Shown here: positions 25,301 through 37,030 of the stretch, piece after piece
Layout of the letters: each line of letters opens with the position of its first letter
How positions within the stretch are numbered: position 1 is the stretch's first letter
NCBI GenBank assembly: GCA_014904845.1
Contig: MU119231.1
Coordinates: 1-64,000 of the forward strand
Direction of reading: 5' to 3'
DNA: 64,000 nucleotides
Origin: Acephala macrosclerotiorum
Lineage: Eukaryota > Ascomycota > Leotiomycetes > Helotiales > Mollisiaceae
Made by a program: the position numbers and the translations under genes
The notes under the pieces: generated by a model
Seen by the model: only the letters and a program-made list of their open reading frames with translations
Database searches by the model: none
Told to the model about the DNA's origin: nothing

Positions 25301-28300
25301 CACTGGTGACGGCAAGCATGTTCAGCACCACTTCTTCCAAGTTGACACTGTGTTGGGTCGACTCAGAGATAGTGGCACGATGCAAAGCAAACTGTTGCTC
25401 TGCTATCTGCATGCCGTCACATCTCATTGTCTCCCGGACAAGTTAACCGGCCGCACCGGCACCGAAGAGGCGCTTCGTATCATAAACTCATCTGCTGTCA
25501 GGTCGTTCAACAGACTGCGTGAGGAAGACGCCGACCTATTACGCCAGATCGGCCACGTAAGCCCCAGTCGAAATTTTCATGCTTGGAAGAAAAGCCACAT
25601 ACAGACAATTGTCTGGTCGGACCTCTCTGCGTTAGCTCAGCACGACGGGTTTTACGAGGCGGTTCAGTCAATCCTCATGCAAGCCCAAAAGTGTGAAATA
25701 TTCTTCCCTGAAAACATCAAGGAAATCAAATTCCTGAAGCACTCTCAGAGTTACCTGATTGATCGCCAATCCATCAGGACATCGCCATATCGGCAGTCCC
25801 AATTCGGAGCCGAGCAATACACGACAAGACATGACATGGAGTATGCGGAACGCGGGAGGCTGGAGACTTCGGAGGCTGGTCTCCGAACCTACCGGCTGGT
25901 AAAGTGCCTTCAAAAAGGAAAATCTGGTCATCTCATGGAGTCTATCTCACCATCAATTAGGCAAACAATAAACCGCATCGTGGGCTGCCGTACTGACGAA
26001 TCACAAGAGGAGCTATATGACTCAACAGAATGGCCTGCTCAATACTCCCAGTCGAAATCTTACAAACTTGTAACTGGTTTTCATTTTGGCTGGCTGCAAC
26101 ATCCCTCAGTCGCCTTGAGAAATAGCTGGTGCGACGTTCACAAGCGGCTCTCACAAAACGACCGGAGCCGTGACAAATACAGATTAATGATGTTTTTTGC
26201 CGGACTAAGCTTTGCTGAGGAGGCCGACCCGCAGGTCATTCAGATACTTTTAGCTTTCGCAACGGATCCGCGAGTACGTGCCATTCCCTCACCGCAATTC
26301 TCACTTTCGCTCTCGGATGGAGCTCTGCCGGATGAAATCAAGTTAAGAGGGGTGGCTGAGGAATGCGCATTGAGTTTCTCTTCAAACACAGAAGCTCAAC
26401 TTCAACAAGACTTTTGGGAATCTTCGTCCAGATTCAACAGTCGGCGGGAGGAAGCCTACAATAAATCGGTCTCCAATGCCGTTAACAGCTTCATAAACGA
26501 GCTGAAAAAACAGTGGCCATGCAGGAGTCCACGAACGCCTTCTTCCAAACCATACGGGAAGTATCTCTCGGTTCAGAGTTTGATGAGAAAAGTTGAGCCA
26601 ATGTTCCGGTCGTGGTATGATAATAGGATATACCAAACATATCTGGAGAATGCTATCGACATTCTATGCACACAGCCCGTTCTCCCAAAGGTACAGGGTA
26701 GCTACATCACTCCTAAACCTACTTGGAAGGACTCTGTTAAAGCGTTCATTGGCGTAGAAGAGCTCTTCTTCCAATCGCCACCGTCAGTGTCAGCACCAGA
26801 ATCGAAAACTTTCATGCAATACTTCGTTCAGAATAACGATCAGAACTATGATCAGCCAGAAATTCAGGAGTTACTTGATGATCTGGATAGGCTTTGTCAA
26901 TCTGGACATAAATATCGACGACACTACGTCGTGGAGCTGAGACAAAGCTTTAAGAAGCTCAAGCACGGCAACAGAGATCCATCTTCGATTTATATGAATA
27001 CGTCGAAAAAGAAGATGGCAAAGATATTGATGGCGTATTTTCAGACGTGCCAGCGTCTGGTCAACGAGGTTTACGAAAAGATATGCACTACGCTGAGTCC
27101 AGTGCAAGCAGGGTCCGAAAAAAAAAGCGGGGTTTTCACGATGTGGCCCAGAGTCACGCCTATCCTACTTCTTGAGCAGTTGTCTAGACGCAGGTGGCAG
27201 GTCCTAAGCGAGAGTTGGAGGCACTGTTTAGTTCAGTATGCGTTGTCCTTGACGGTCCTCCAGAGGGCAGAGCGTTTAGTCAAAACTGCCAACCGTGGGA
27301 ACGACCTGATCAAGGAACTGACTAATATCGGTCACACCAACTGGGATCCCATGCAGTACCCAGACTCATTGCTGTTCGAAATCGAAAACAGTATTCTGAT
27401 TCGCCATGTGCAGGAACAGATTGCGTCTGAAATGAGGAGCCTGCCGTCCGCGCAAAGCGCCGTCATGCAACTCAACATGGGCGAAGGGAAGTCGTCAGTG
27501 ATCGTTCCCATTGTTGCCGCTGCACTTGCAGATGGGAAGAAGCTGGTCCGAATCATCGTTACGAAATCACTTTCGAAACAAATGATGCATACACTCACTA
27601 TGAAACTTGGCGGTCTCCTGGATCGCAGAGTGTTCTACCTTCCAATTTCCCGACAGCTCAGACGTGGACTTGGCTCATCCGTGGCAGAAAACATCTTGGA
27701 GAGGTGCAAGATGTGCATGGAGATTGGCGGGGTACTTCTAGTGCAACCTGAACATATTCTGTCCTTCAAACTTTTGGGGCTAGAATCCGTGATTTCTGGA
27801 GATGTCTCAGTTGGGAGGGCACTCACAACGGCACAGCATTTCCTCGACAACTTCTCTAGGGACCTCGTTGATGAAAGTGATGAGATTTTCAGCGTTAAAT
27901 TCGAGCTGACTTACTCCATGGGCTCCCAAACTGCCCTTGAGTTTAGCCCTCAACGGTGGCAGGTGGTCCAAAACGTTCTCACACTCGTCGGAAAAGTCGC
28001 GAAGGGCATTCACCAAAGAGATCCAAACCTTTTGGAGTTTGATTCAAGGCACTCCGGCGGCTTCCCTAGGACCAGGATACTACATGGATCCGTAGTACCC
28101 GTTCTTATGGAAGAGGTTGGTCGGCGCATATGCGAAACCGGACTTGAGCGGTTTTCAAATATATCTCGCCAGGCTCCGGATCTGCGTAGAGCTATATTCA
28201 AATATATCACCAAACCCGATCTCACTGATGCTGAGATCCTAGATGTGGAGAGAAGTTTTTACTCCGAGTCCACATGCCAACCGTTGCTTCTTCTGAGAGG

Positions 28301-30694
28301 GCTGATTGCCGGCGGCATAGTCGTTTTCGTTTTGCAGCAGAAAAGATGGAGAGTCGACTACGGCCTTGATTACAATCGTCATCCACCAACTAGGCTGGCG
28401 GTCCCTTACATTGCGAAGGATTCACCTTCTCCCCACTCTGAGTTCAGCCATCCGGAAGTGGTAATTGCCTTGACCTGCTTGAGCTATTACTACGGGGGGT
28501 TAAAGGACGATGAGCTGTTCGTGTTATTTGAACACCTTTTGAGGTCGGAACATGGCGACATTGAATACACTACATGGATCCAATTCGACTCCGAAATTCC
28601 AACGCCACTCCGCCACCTAAGTGGAGTGAACATAAAGGATCGTACACAGTGTGTTGAGAAGGTGTTTCCTCATTTCAGATACGTCAAAGCAGTGATTGAT
28701 TACTACCTATCAGAAATTTTGTTTCCCAGGGAGGTTGGAGAATTCACGAAGAAGTTATGTGCTTCCGGCTGGGATATAGGAAAGAAAAAGGGTCACCCAA
28801 CCACAGGTTTTAGCGGCACGAACGATTCGAAGTACGTTTTACCATTATCTATCGGTCATCTTGACCTGCCCCAACAAAAACACACCAATGCCTCGGTTTT
28901 GAATTGCCTTCTTCGTCCAGAGAACTCTGTGCGAGAGATAACCTTGGAGTCCACTACCAACCACGGATGCCGATCGACCACAGACTTTCTTCTCCACATT
29001 GTCGCCAATTCTAAACCAAGGATACAAGTGATCTTGGATGTCGGCGCTCAAATTCTTGAGTATGGAAATCTGGATGTGGCCAGAATTTGGCTCGAGATGG
29101 TTCCCAGGGCTGAGGCAGAAGTTGCGATTTTCTTTAACGAAAACGACGAGCTGACCGTCGTGACTCGAGATGGCCTTATTGAGTCATTTGCAACGTCGCC
29201 CTACGTAACGCATATGGCCTCCTGTCTAGTCTTCCTGGATGAGACCCACACACGAGGTACAGATCTCCGGCTTCCGGACGACTGCCGAGCTGCAGTCATG
29301 TTAGGCCCTAACTTAACGAAGGACAGACTAGTACAAGGTACGCGCAATGTATTGACATCTAATTCTACAGGCGCTTATCTGCTAATTATTTGATAGCATG
29401 TATGAGAATGAGAAGACTCGGCAGGGGCCAATCTATTGTCTTCTTCGTGCCTAACGAGATTCGCCAGAAGATTGCCGCTCTTTGCAACATTCCAGCGGGC
29501 AGACAAGTGAGGAAGGTAGATTTGCTAAGCTGGTCAATCCAGCAGACATGGGAAGAAAGCCTCAGGAATGTTCGGCTTTGGGCCGGGCAAGGAATCAGAC
29601 ACCACCGCCAGGAAGAAATATGGCTCCAAGCGAGGGATGACATGCGTCCCGAGATTGCGATCAAATATCTCGAAGATGAGTCGCAACCTCTTGAGAAGCG
29701 ATATCGTCCATCAAACGGTGGGGGAAAGGACATCCTTCACGATGAAACCGACAATCTTGCCCTGATTGACCCGAGAGACAATCTAGTACTCATTAGAACC
29801 AGGTGTGAAGAGTTTGGAGTATTCACTCTCAGCGACTCTACTCTGCATGGGGAACAAGAGCGAGAACTTTCACCGGAGGTCGAGAAAGAACGCGAAATCC
29901 AGAAGCCGTCGGGTATGACTCCCTACAGCCCATCAATCCACCCTGCGGTGATTCATCTCGTGCGAACGGGCGAGATACGTCCAAGTTCGGGCGGTTTTCG
30001 GCCGGCATTCATGGCATTTCAAAATAGCAGTGCCGCCGGACTGATAGACCTTAGCCAATTCCCCAGCGACATCTTGGTGACGGAGGACTTTGCTCGAACC
30101 GTGTGGCCAGGAACGCCGCCCTATGTCTCCGATCAGTACCACCGTCCAGTACAATGGATCGTCACATCATCGAAAGGTTCGAGGCGTGACGGGGAAATCA
30201 AGCACATGGTTGTGTTTAGTCCTTGGGAAGTGAACAAAGTCTTGCCAGACATCCGCAAGAGAGGGGCCGTTACCCTTCACCTATACGGCCCACAGCCAAA
30301 TCTAACATTCCGCTCGCTGGAAGATCTTACTTTGTATACAACCCCACCGCTTCCGCCTGGATGGACCGCACCGCGGAGTGGTATTGTCCAGCTGAATCTC
30401 TTTGCGGGTCAGTTATATCTCCGATCCTACGCCGAGTACACCAAGCTCTGTGACTTTCTTGGACTCTCGTACCATGCGAATAACAGCAGCGAAACAAACA
30501 TTGACCCGGACGGATTCGTAGGACGATCACTGGCAAACGCGAACTGTGCCTTCACCAAAAGTCCCATACCCTTTCTACGAGTTTTGATGACGAAAATTTG
30601 CAGAGACTGTCGTGATATTAGCAAGACTGATATCGGGCGCATTCTAGCTGGGCAGGTGTTGACCGAGGAAGATTTTAAGGGGAGGGACTTCTAG
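22389..30694 (+). CDS. Giant DUF3638/DUF3645 protein lacking DUF6606
   Basis: Exon 1 is 22389-29337, intron 29338-29396 (GTACGC...TTGATAG, branch GCTAATT), exon 2 29397-30694: 2,748 residues. The first ATG in frame is at 22389; the frame is open slightly upstream only through a TTG. The protein starts at the point where canonical family members have already passed DUF6606 (SLAKLALSYYSAADQAYSSN, then MELWVLCDKAA). DUF3638 lies around residues 1600-1850 with MNMGEGKSSVIVPIVAAAL (GEGKS at 1698-1702) and DESDEIF at about 1828. The DUF3645 part has AIFFNENDEL and FLDETHTRGTDLRLP at about 2282-2296. GEGKS, DESDE and RGTD resemble Walker A, Walker B and motif V of SecA/SF2-type motors. Databases often label this family ubiquitinyl hydrolase; I see no evident protease site. 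It faces the DUF6606-HET gene. Confidence 0.9.
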
Positions 30695-31047
30695 TACCGG
30701 ATTCCTGTTCAAAGCAGCTGGAGGGAGCGGATCAAATCGCAGAGTAAGCAAATGTCGCAAACTCTATTTTCAAAAGCAGAGTCGGCGATTGGGATAGGCT
30801 CTGAAGAAGTAAAAACGTTAATATAATAAAAACTACAAATAAAACATAATCCTCGTAGAAAGAAGTTATAGATTTAATAACACAACAATGTCTTAGAAAT
30901 TAAGTTCTTTGCTTCAAATAACAATAGAGTTTATTACGTGCGTACTCAAAAAAGTATATTTTCATTTTTAAACCTCAAATTTATCGTTTAGTTTTAAACT
31001 CTCAGGTTTCTAAGTCGAAGAGGCAAGCATTTTGGTCTTTACTCTAA
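30695..31047. other. 3' flank, no gene seen
   Basis: A+T-rich downstream region of the DUF3638/DUF3645 gene. An AATATAATAAAAAC-type stretch near 30820 and AATAAAACATAA near 30838 could serve as polyadenylation signals. Confidence 0.4.
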
Positions 31048-31329
31048 TTATGCTTTTGCAAAAATTCCTTTCGCAGCGTGAGGTGACTCGTCTTTGGGGA
31101 GAGCAGGTGCATACCCAGTCGTCGCGACTTGACCGCCTGCTTCGGAGACGTTCATTGAGCTTTGATCTTCGCAGGTGTATCGGTCTTGGTCTCTCATGTG
31201 ATCCCCGGAGTTAGCTTTAATTAGGGGAGGAGTGACGTACTTCGATATCTCGGCGTCCATAGCACCAGCGCCCTGCGGGTGGTAGTTGATCTGGGAAGTA
31301 GGTAGATTTTCTTCAGGGTTGACTAGCAT
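31048..31329 (-). CDS. Small hypothetical protein, 93 residues
   Basis: An ATG-started frame (31329 to TAG/TAA at 31048) encodes a hydrophilic protein rich in Pro, Ala, Gly, Asp and Glu, with no signal peptide or membrane segment. It contains SKYVTPPLIKANSGDHMRDQ and ends AAKGIFAKA. I recognise no family. Its amino-acid mix looks more protein-like than the neighbouring chance frames. There is no homolog evidence and no intron, so it may still be a chance ORF. Confidence 0.35.
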   Translation of the reverse strand: MLVNPEENLPTSQINYHPQGAGAMDAEISKYVTPPLIKANSGDHMRDQDRYTCEDQSSMNVSEAGGQVATTGYAPALPKDESPHAAKGIFAKA

Positions 31330-31676
31330 CTCTGATAAAGGACGCGTGAGACTATTGGAGGTTGCATATTTGCTTGATGGAAATCCAGATCACTCGGGAG
31401 GTTAGATGTGGCTAAAAAGATTCGAAGTGGTCGAGCGGGGTAGTCAAAGGATCAAAAATAGAAGATTCAATTGACTGCTTCGAAAGTAAGCTCTAAGCAA
31501 GTACTACACACGCTTGGGATAGACTGAGTATTCAATTTTTGCCTAGAATCTCGATGCTGAGTTTGGTTTCCATGCCTCCAAAACATCGTTATGAGTGCCA
31601 AAGTCTTAAGCCAGCCGGATCTCTCAGATTTGTACCGCACCGCAACACATTCATATTTCCCTCCATCATAGTTCCC
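31330..31676. other. Intergenic, no feature seen
   Basis: About 350 bp of mixed composition between the small ORF and the F-box-like gene. No coding frame or clear signal was found. Confidence 0.4.
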
Positions 31677-32476
31677 TCAAAACCCCAAAAGAGTAAGACC
31701 CTCTGACCACAATTCCCATGAAGCTTCGTCCATGATCACTTCGAATGCCGCCTGGTTCTCCTTCACAATCTCGAATGATTGCCAATAACTCTTCCAGTCC
31801 CTTCCATGATTATGTCGAGGGTGTTTGAAATCATCTTTTATTGCATCTAGCGCCTTTTTGTCCCATTCGCTTCCTAGGTTGTACGGAGAGGGCAAGTAGG
31901 ACTCGTATGACAACGAATGGCATTTCCACTTCCCAACGAATTTAGCCCTGTACCAATCTTGAAGTCGAATTTGGAGATTCTCTTCCGCTGGATTCACTAT
32001 GTGTTTGAGAGCTCATCGCCATAAACTTTCTCGTTGAGAAATCGAATGGGAAAATAGCCGTCGTGGGGTAAATCACAGAAGTAAATTGGCCTATATCCCT
32101 TGAAGATGCTTGAATCTGAGAGGCGATCAGCCAAAGTATCCCAGCACCGTCCATAATCACCCCACTCGCAATCGTAGCTGCAGCTCCCGCTGCAGGAGAA
32201 TGACTTGAGGGGTATCGGGGAAGGATGATATGTCTTGAGGTGTCTGTAAAGAACGCGGCACGTCAACCCAAGACATGTTGCTTGACTAACCCCGGCAACC
32301 CTAAAGATGAGGAATATAACATCGAAAGGTAGACCCTGGATAGTTCCGCGTTGTGGTCGACCTTTGAATCGCAGTGTGAGGGTTTTGCGCTTCGTATCTG
32401 TCTTCGAAGTCTCGCCTTGCGGCGTGGGACGAAGATTGGAGAGGACGACGTCGCGGTATGATTTATTGCTATCCAT
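31677..32476 (-). pseudogene. F-box-like protein gene with a frame break
   Basis: The 5' frame (ATG at 32476, 159 codons) has a basic N-terminus followed by an F-box-like segment: GLPFDVIFLIFRVAGVSQATCLGLTCRVLYRHL. It continues with Cys-rich sequence and FLNEKVYGDE, then stops at 31997. The 3' frame, two bases over, continues at once with NPAEENLQIRLQDWYRAKFV and YLPSPYNLGSEW to a stop at 31677. The protein therefore looks continuous across a small indel. The only GT-AG pairs that would join the frames give an intron of about 30 nt, or an 83-nt one that removes a conserved-looking stretch. It is either a recent frameshift, a sequencing error or an unusual intron. F-box proteins recruit targets to SCF ubiquitin ligases; the target is unknown. 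Confidence 0.6.
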
Positions 32477-32776
32477 CTTCGGTTCGTGGTTGAATTAGTT
32501 GGATGTTTATGTCAAATATATTTCCGCACAAGGTTGAAATACTGCAAGGCGACTGATTTAAGGAGTTCGAAATAGTTAGCGTCAAGGCACACGTGATATC
32601 GAGGGCTACCTCTTCTACGCGCGATGTCTCGTCTCTCCGTGCAGAGAGAAGCTTTTGAAATTGACTGCAAGTAATACGTACTTATTTGTCTACTGGTATT
32701 TGTTTTTGTAAAGAATAGTATAAATTTAGAAGCACGAAATGGCGCGAAGGTCCAGTAGAAATGCTCAACTGATCAC

Positions 32777-33250
32777 TTATATATTTACAGCAACGATGTC
32801 TTGAAGAGTCAAAGAGTTCGCAGATATGGCGGGCTGACTTTTATTCACATGGCCTAGACGGTTCAAAGACTGCTGAAAGAAAGCTTCACTGCTCATTGCC
32901 AAGTTGTCCAAACCTAGACCACAATTCCCCATACGCCCAAGTAAAGCTAATAGCTCTATGAGTGCAATTCCCTCAGACCACATCTGCAAAGTCTCCTCAT
33001 TCATAATTACATCGAATGCCTTCTTATTCTGTTTCATGATAGTAAAAGCCTTCCAGCAGCCCATCCAAGCCTTTGCGTTTTGATGTCGATCGCTATTCCA
33101 GCCCTCCCTAATAGCTTCGAGTGCTTTTCTGTCCACTCATTTCCTAAACCGGACGGAGATGGCAAGTATGACTTGAGTGGTGCCAAATCGACCGATTGAT
33201 GGCGTCTGCAACAACATATGCTTTCCAACGATGAAGATAAGGCACTGGAG
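32777..33250 (-). pseudogene. Decayed tandem copy of the F-box-like gene 3' part
   Basis: Two overlapping frames encode a paralog of the C-terminal half of the neighbouring gene. LKSYLPSPSGLGNEW lies in one frame (33034-33228), and DRKALEAIREGW, GCWKAFTIMKQNKKAFDVIMNE and LQMWSEGIALI in another (32777-33136). Compare YLPSPYNLGSEWDKKALDAI, FEIVKENQAAFEVIMDE and LWSEGLTLL in the intact copy. A frameshift near 33135 separates the parts, and no F-box half is visible upstream. It is a truncated, frameshifted tandem duplicate in the same orientation. Confidence 0.75.
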
Positions 33251-34781
33251 GTGGCTACACAACTGTGAGCTTCAAGTGTTGGACGTATTGCTCAAGTCCG
33301 TTGCCAGCTTCCCAGCTTCCCAACGACGTCAACATTCTGAGTCAACGAATTTGGATCTGTGTAGGACCAACAAACTTTCTCTCACTTATGTACCCGCAAA
33401 TCGTTAGAAAAATCCTGCATTCTCCAAAGAAGATGACAAGATGCGGAGGCAGAACAATGAAGCTCGAGCGTGAAGATAGTTAGGTATGGGCTTCATAATC
33501 TGCCAGTTTTATTTTGAGGTCGACGGAGAGAAGCTCGAAAGTCCAAGGAAAGTATTGGAATTTTTAGATTTAACGACCATATGCAGAGACTAAGTAAATG
33601 AAACGAATTCTCGAGAACATATACGTATATGCGGCTTGAAGTGATGTTGAGTTCCGTCTCGGCCCCCTCGGAAAACTTCGCAACCGAGCCGCTACAGTAA
33701 GTTTAGTGAGCCTCGCTAAAACTTGGAGGAGCCGGCCCTGGCCTCTCCGTCGGAGGTGAAAGTGGCCGATTTTTGGCACGCGAAAACACCAAAATCTAGG
33801 GTACTCAAAACTTTCTACCTCGACGTCCCATAAACCGAAATTGACGAAACTCCCAATAATACTGCAAAAATAGCTAATGTAAATGTACATAAAAAATTAT
33901 TTAAGAATTATTAGTTGTGTGTTAATGATATTGCAGATTTGTCGAATCTTAGCATCTCGTCGAAATCGGCCGCTTTCACCTCCGACGGAAAGCCCGGCAT
34001 CTAGGCATTTTCGAAGCATGCATCACGATCAATTATCAATGTAAAATTAAAAGAGCTGATTAACAGGAGATTTTGCCGCGATAACTTCAGATTCTGTGCC
34101 GGCATGTAATTTGAATTAATAAATGTTTGTGAAACACAGCTCGGAAGTCGGTCAGTACATCTACTGCCTGGGATTTTTGGGATTTCGACGCTGAGAAAGA
34201 TCTTTATCTTTCGCTCTAGAATCTCGATTTCTTCGATGCAAACCTGATATTCAGAACCTCCATACGGTAGTTGCCCATAACTTACAACAATGGGTTCGAG
34301 CCAGAGGACAAGCAGGTAGGACGCTAGTCAATGGCAGGAACACGGAGGGATGGTCAACACCCCTCTTCTATCAAAAGAGTGGTCACGACCAGTGGAGCAG
34401 ATCTAGGCAGCAATGGCTAGAGTTAAACGCGGACCGAACTTCTCCTGGCGGAGGAGGGAGGGCTGCGAGAGACCTATGGCCTAACGGCCGACACGGTCTA
34501 TACATGAATTCCATTCCATTCTGCTGTAATGGGCCGTGCTTACTTCTTCCGCAATCGTGTGCCATAGTTGGCAGGAACACCGCAGTGTGATGTGATATCA
34601 ATTTAACAAGGGTCTGCAGGCCCCACTGTCAGCACGATGCCACCTGGCACAGCCGCATCGTACCGAAATCCGAGAACCCCAGCAAAGGGGCCAGCCCTAT
34701 CCCTCAGCGTCTCACCCTGAAATGCTTCATGCTTCATAAATATTTTCAACGACCATTTTGCACTCTTTAGAACTCATCAAT
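33251..34781. other. Gene-free interval with one MITE-like element
   Basis: Apart from the inverted-repeat element at 33741-33994, no gene is supported. Short frames (33570-33890, 34383-34601) overlap repeats or lack family features. A TTCATAAATATTTTC motif near 34732 could be the core promoter of the P450 gene. Confidence 0.5.
33741..33994. mobile_element. MITE-like element, 254 bp, with 30-bp inverted repeats
   Basis: The left end (33741-33773), GCCTCTCCGTCGGAGGTGAA then AGTGGCCGATTT, matches the right end read on the other strand (33994-33962), GGCTTTCCGTCGGAGGTGAA then AGCGGCCGATTT, with few mismatches. The interior is A+T-rich and non-coding. The CTCCGTCGGAGG core is itself palindromic. 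A target duplication could not be assigned. It is probably a non-autonomous DNA transposon. Confidence 0.75.
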
Positions 34782-36615
34782 ATGCTCGGTCTCCAGGACT
34801 TGGTCACAGTGGTTTTCACTTATAGCATTGCGCACGTAAGTCCCGCTTCAAACCCGGACTTCAAGGGTTTTTGACTCGGAGATTGACGCCATCAACAGGT
34901 CATCGTTCTCTGCATCTATCGAGTGACACTTCATCCTTATGCCAAATATCCAGGACCAATTCTCGCAAAATTCACAAGTTTATATGGAGCTTACTATGCA
35001 TACACTGGGGACATGCATCTCGATATTGAAAGGTGCCACAAGAAATACGGTGAGCGCTACCCTGCCTAGCTCGTGGAACCTTATTCATTTTTCTGCAGGC
35101 AAATTCGTTCGATATCGCCCCAATGCCCTTTTGGTAAACTCTCCAGACGGGTTCCATGGTATTGCCCCCTTGTTCCAAGTCTTGCCAGACAATCAAACTG
35201 ACTAGTAAAGATATTTACGACAACCTGAAGAAAGTCAAAAAATCCAAATCCTACATAGTCCATGGAGATGGAAACTTGCTGGGCATCACAGATAAGACTT
35301 GGTACGCTAGGTATAAGAAGATATTTTCACAGGGATTCTCTGATAATGCAAATCGGGAGCATGAACCCAAAGTCATTGGCGTGATCGATACGTTCATCGA
35401 GAAGATATCCGAAGATGCGACAACCGACGGGTGGAGTAGTCCCCAGAATATGTCTCTATGGTGTATGTTCTTCATTTTGTGCCGGCGGCAGCTCCCCACA
35501 CCGCTTCCTTTTATTGACGAGATTCAGGCAATTGGCTTACAACCGACGCCGTTACCAAAGTCGTCTTCACCACTTCTTGGGACTTGCTTACTTCGACAGC
35601 TAACCGCGGTATTACTGAAACATTCAAAACGATCGTACGTCTGGTTGGCGTCCTCCATTACTGGCCCATTCTCTCTTTTCACGAAACAACCGCACTGGTC
35701 ACCCTCCCTCACCTAGCATGGAGCGTTTATGAGCTAAGGAAATATTCTGTGGCGGTCATGTCGAGTAGCAAGGCCGCAAGGGTGAAAGACCCTTCCATCA
35801 AAGATGTTTTTGGTTACTTCAGCAATGTCAAAGATCCGGATACGGGTAAATTAGCTCTTGGACCTGATGATGTGAGAAGGAATACAGCAAATTTCATTAT
35901 TGCTGGTACGTTTCATGTTTTTTTTTACTCTACATTATCTCTCGGTTTGCTGATGGACACAGGCTCGGACACAACAGCCAGTTCTATGGCTGCAACGTTC
36001 TTCTACTTGAGTCACGACCCAACCGCCTATGCCAAAGTCGCCCAAGAAGTCCGCTCCGCTTTTCCTTCTGCGTCCTCCATCAAGGCGGGACCAACACTGA
36101 ACAACTGTGTCTACCTTCGTGCTGCAATCAACGAGACCCTTCGCATGGCACCAGTTGCGCCTCAGCCATTGTGGCGCGAGGCCGAATCAGGTGGTTGCAT
36201 TGTCGGCGGAGAGCTCATTCCAGCGGGTCTAAATGTTGGAGCTGGAATCTTTTCTCTACAACACAACGCTGAAGCGTTTCCCGATCCATACAAATGGGAC
36301 ATCGAGCGCTGGATCATTGATCCGAAGAAAGACGAAGAAAAGGAGAAGGAAAGGATTAAAGAGATGTCGAGAAGCTTTGCACCGTTTTCCGTGGGGCCGA
36401 GACAGTGTTTAGCGAAGAACTTTGCGCTGATGGAATTGCTGCTTACGATGGCTAATGTGTTTGTGCGGCTCGATTTCGAAAAGGTGGGCACGTTGGGAGA
36501 GGGAAAGAAGGGGATGGGAGCTGGGAGGGAAAGGCAAGGTGAGTTTCAGATGAAGAGCTATTTTACGAGTTACATGGAAGGGCCTATGGTTAAGTTCAGG
36601 GTAAGACATATCTGA
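34782..36615 (+). CDS. Cytochrome P450 monooxygenase
   Basis: Six exons (34782-34835, 34899-35049, 35099-35158, 35211-35462, 35528-35905, 35963-36615) give 515 residues in frame. All introns are 49-65 bp; the third ends in an AAG acceptor. The N-terminus is a membrane anchor of about 22 hydrophobic residues, followed by the Pro-rich hinge YAKYPGP. The I-helix AGSDTTAS is formed across the last intron. ETLRM is the K-helix ExxR, and FAPFSVGPRQCLAKNFA holds the haem-ligand Cys, with Ala replacing the usual last Gly. A Lys/Glu-rich insert sits just before the haem loop. It is an ER-bound, haem-thiolate oxidase; the substrate is unknown. It resembles fungal secondary-metabolism or detoxification P450s, but no other cluster gene lies next to it. 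The last 54 bp are repeated after the assembly gap downstream. Confidence 0.92.
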
Positions 36616-36746
36616 ACAGTAGAGCAGTCGTGTATGATTGAGTTGATGTTTCTGGGTGCGGAAAGAGAAATTTTGCTTGGTTTATAGAAAGATCGTGGCG
36701 CTTTAGAAAGCGGAGGGCCCTACGAAAGTATGCCCCAGACTTTTAT

Positions 36747-36779
<33 letters not shown>

Positions 36780-36973
36780 NNNNNNNNNNTTACGAGTTAC
36801 ATGGAAGGGCCTATGGTTAAGTTCAGGGTAAGACATATCTGAACAGTAGAGCAGTCGTGTATGATTGAGTTGATGTTTCTGGGTATGTTAAAAAAAATTT
36901 TGCAAGGTTTATAAAAAGAACGTGGCGCTTTAGAAAGCGGAGGGCCCTAAGAAAGTATGCCCCAGACATAAAT

Positions 36974-37026
<53 letters not shown>
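36562..37026 (+). repeat. Duplicated P450 3' end around an assembly gap
   Basis: The stretch from TTACGAGTTACATGGAAGGG at about 36562 to the poly-A run ending at 36779 recurs from 36790 to 37026 with scattered differences. Between them lie ten N bases (36780-36789). Each copy ends in a long A homopolymer. This pattern suggests that the same locus was placed twice on either side of a homopolymer that could not be bridged, so it is probably an assembly artefact and not a real duplication. Confidence 0.85.
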
Positions 37027-37030
<4 letters not shown>

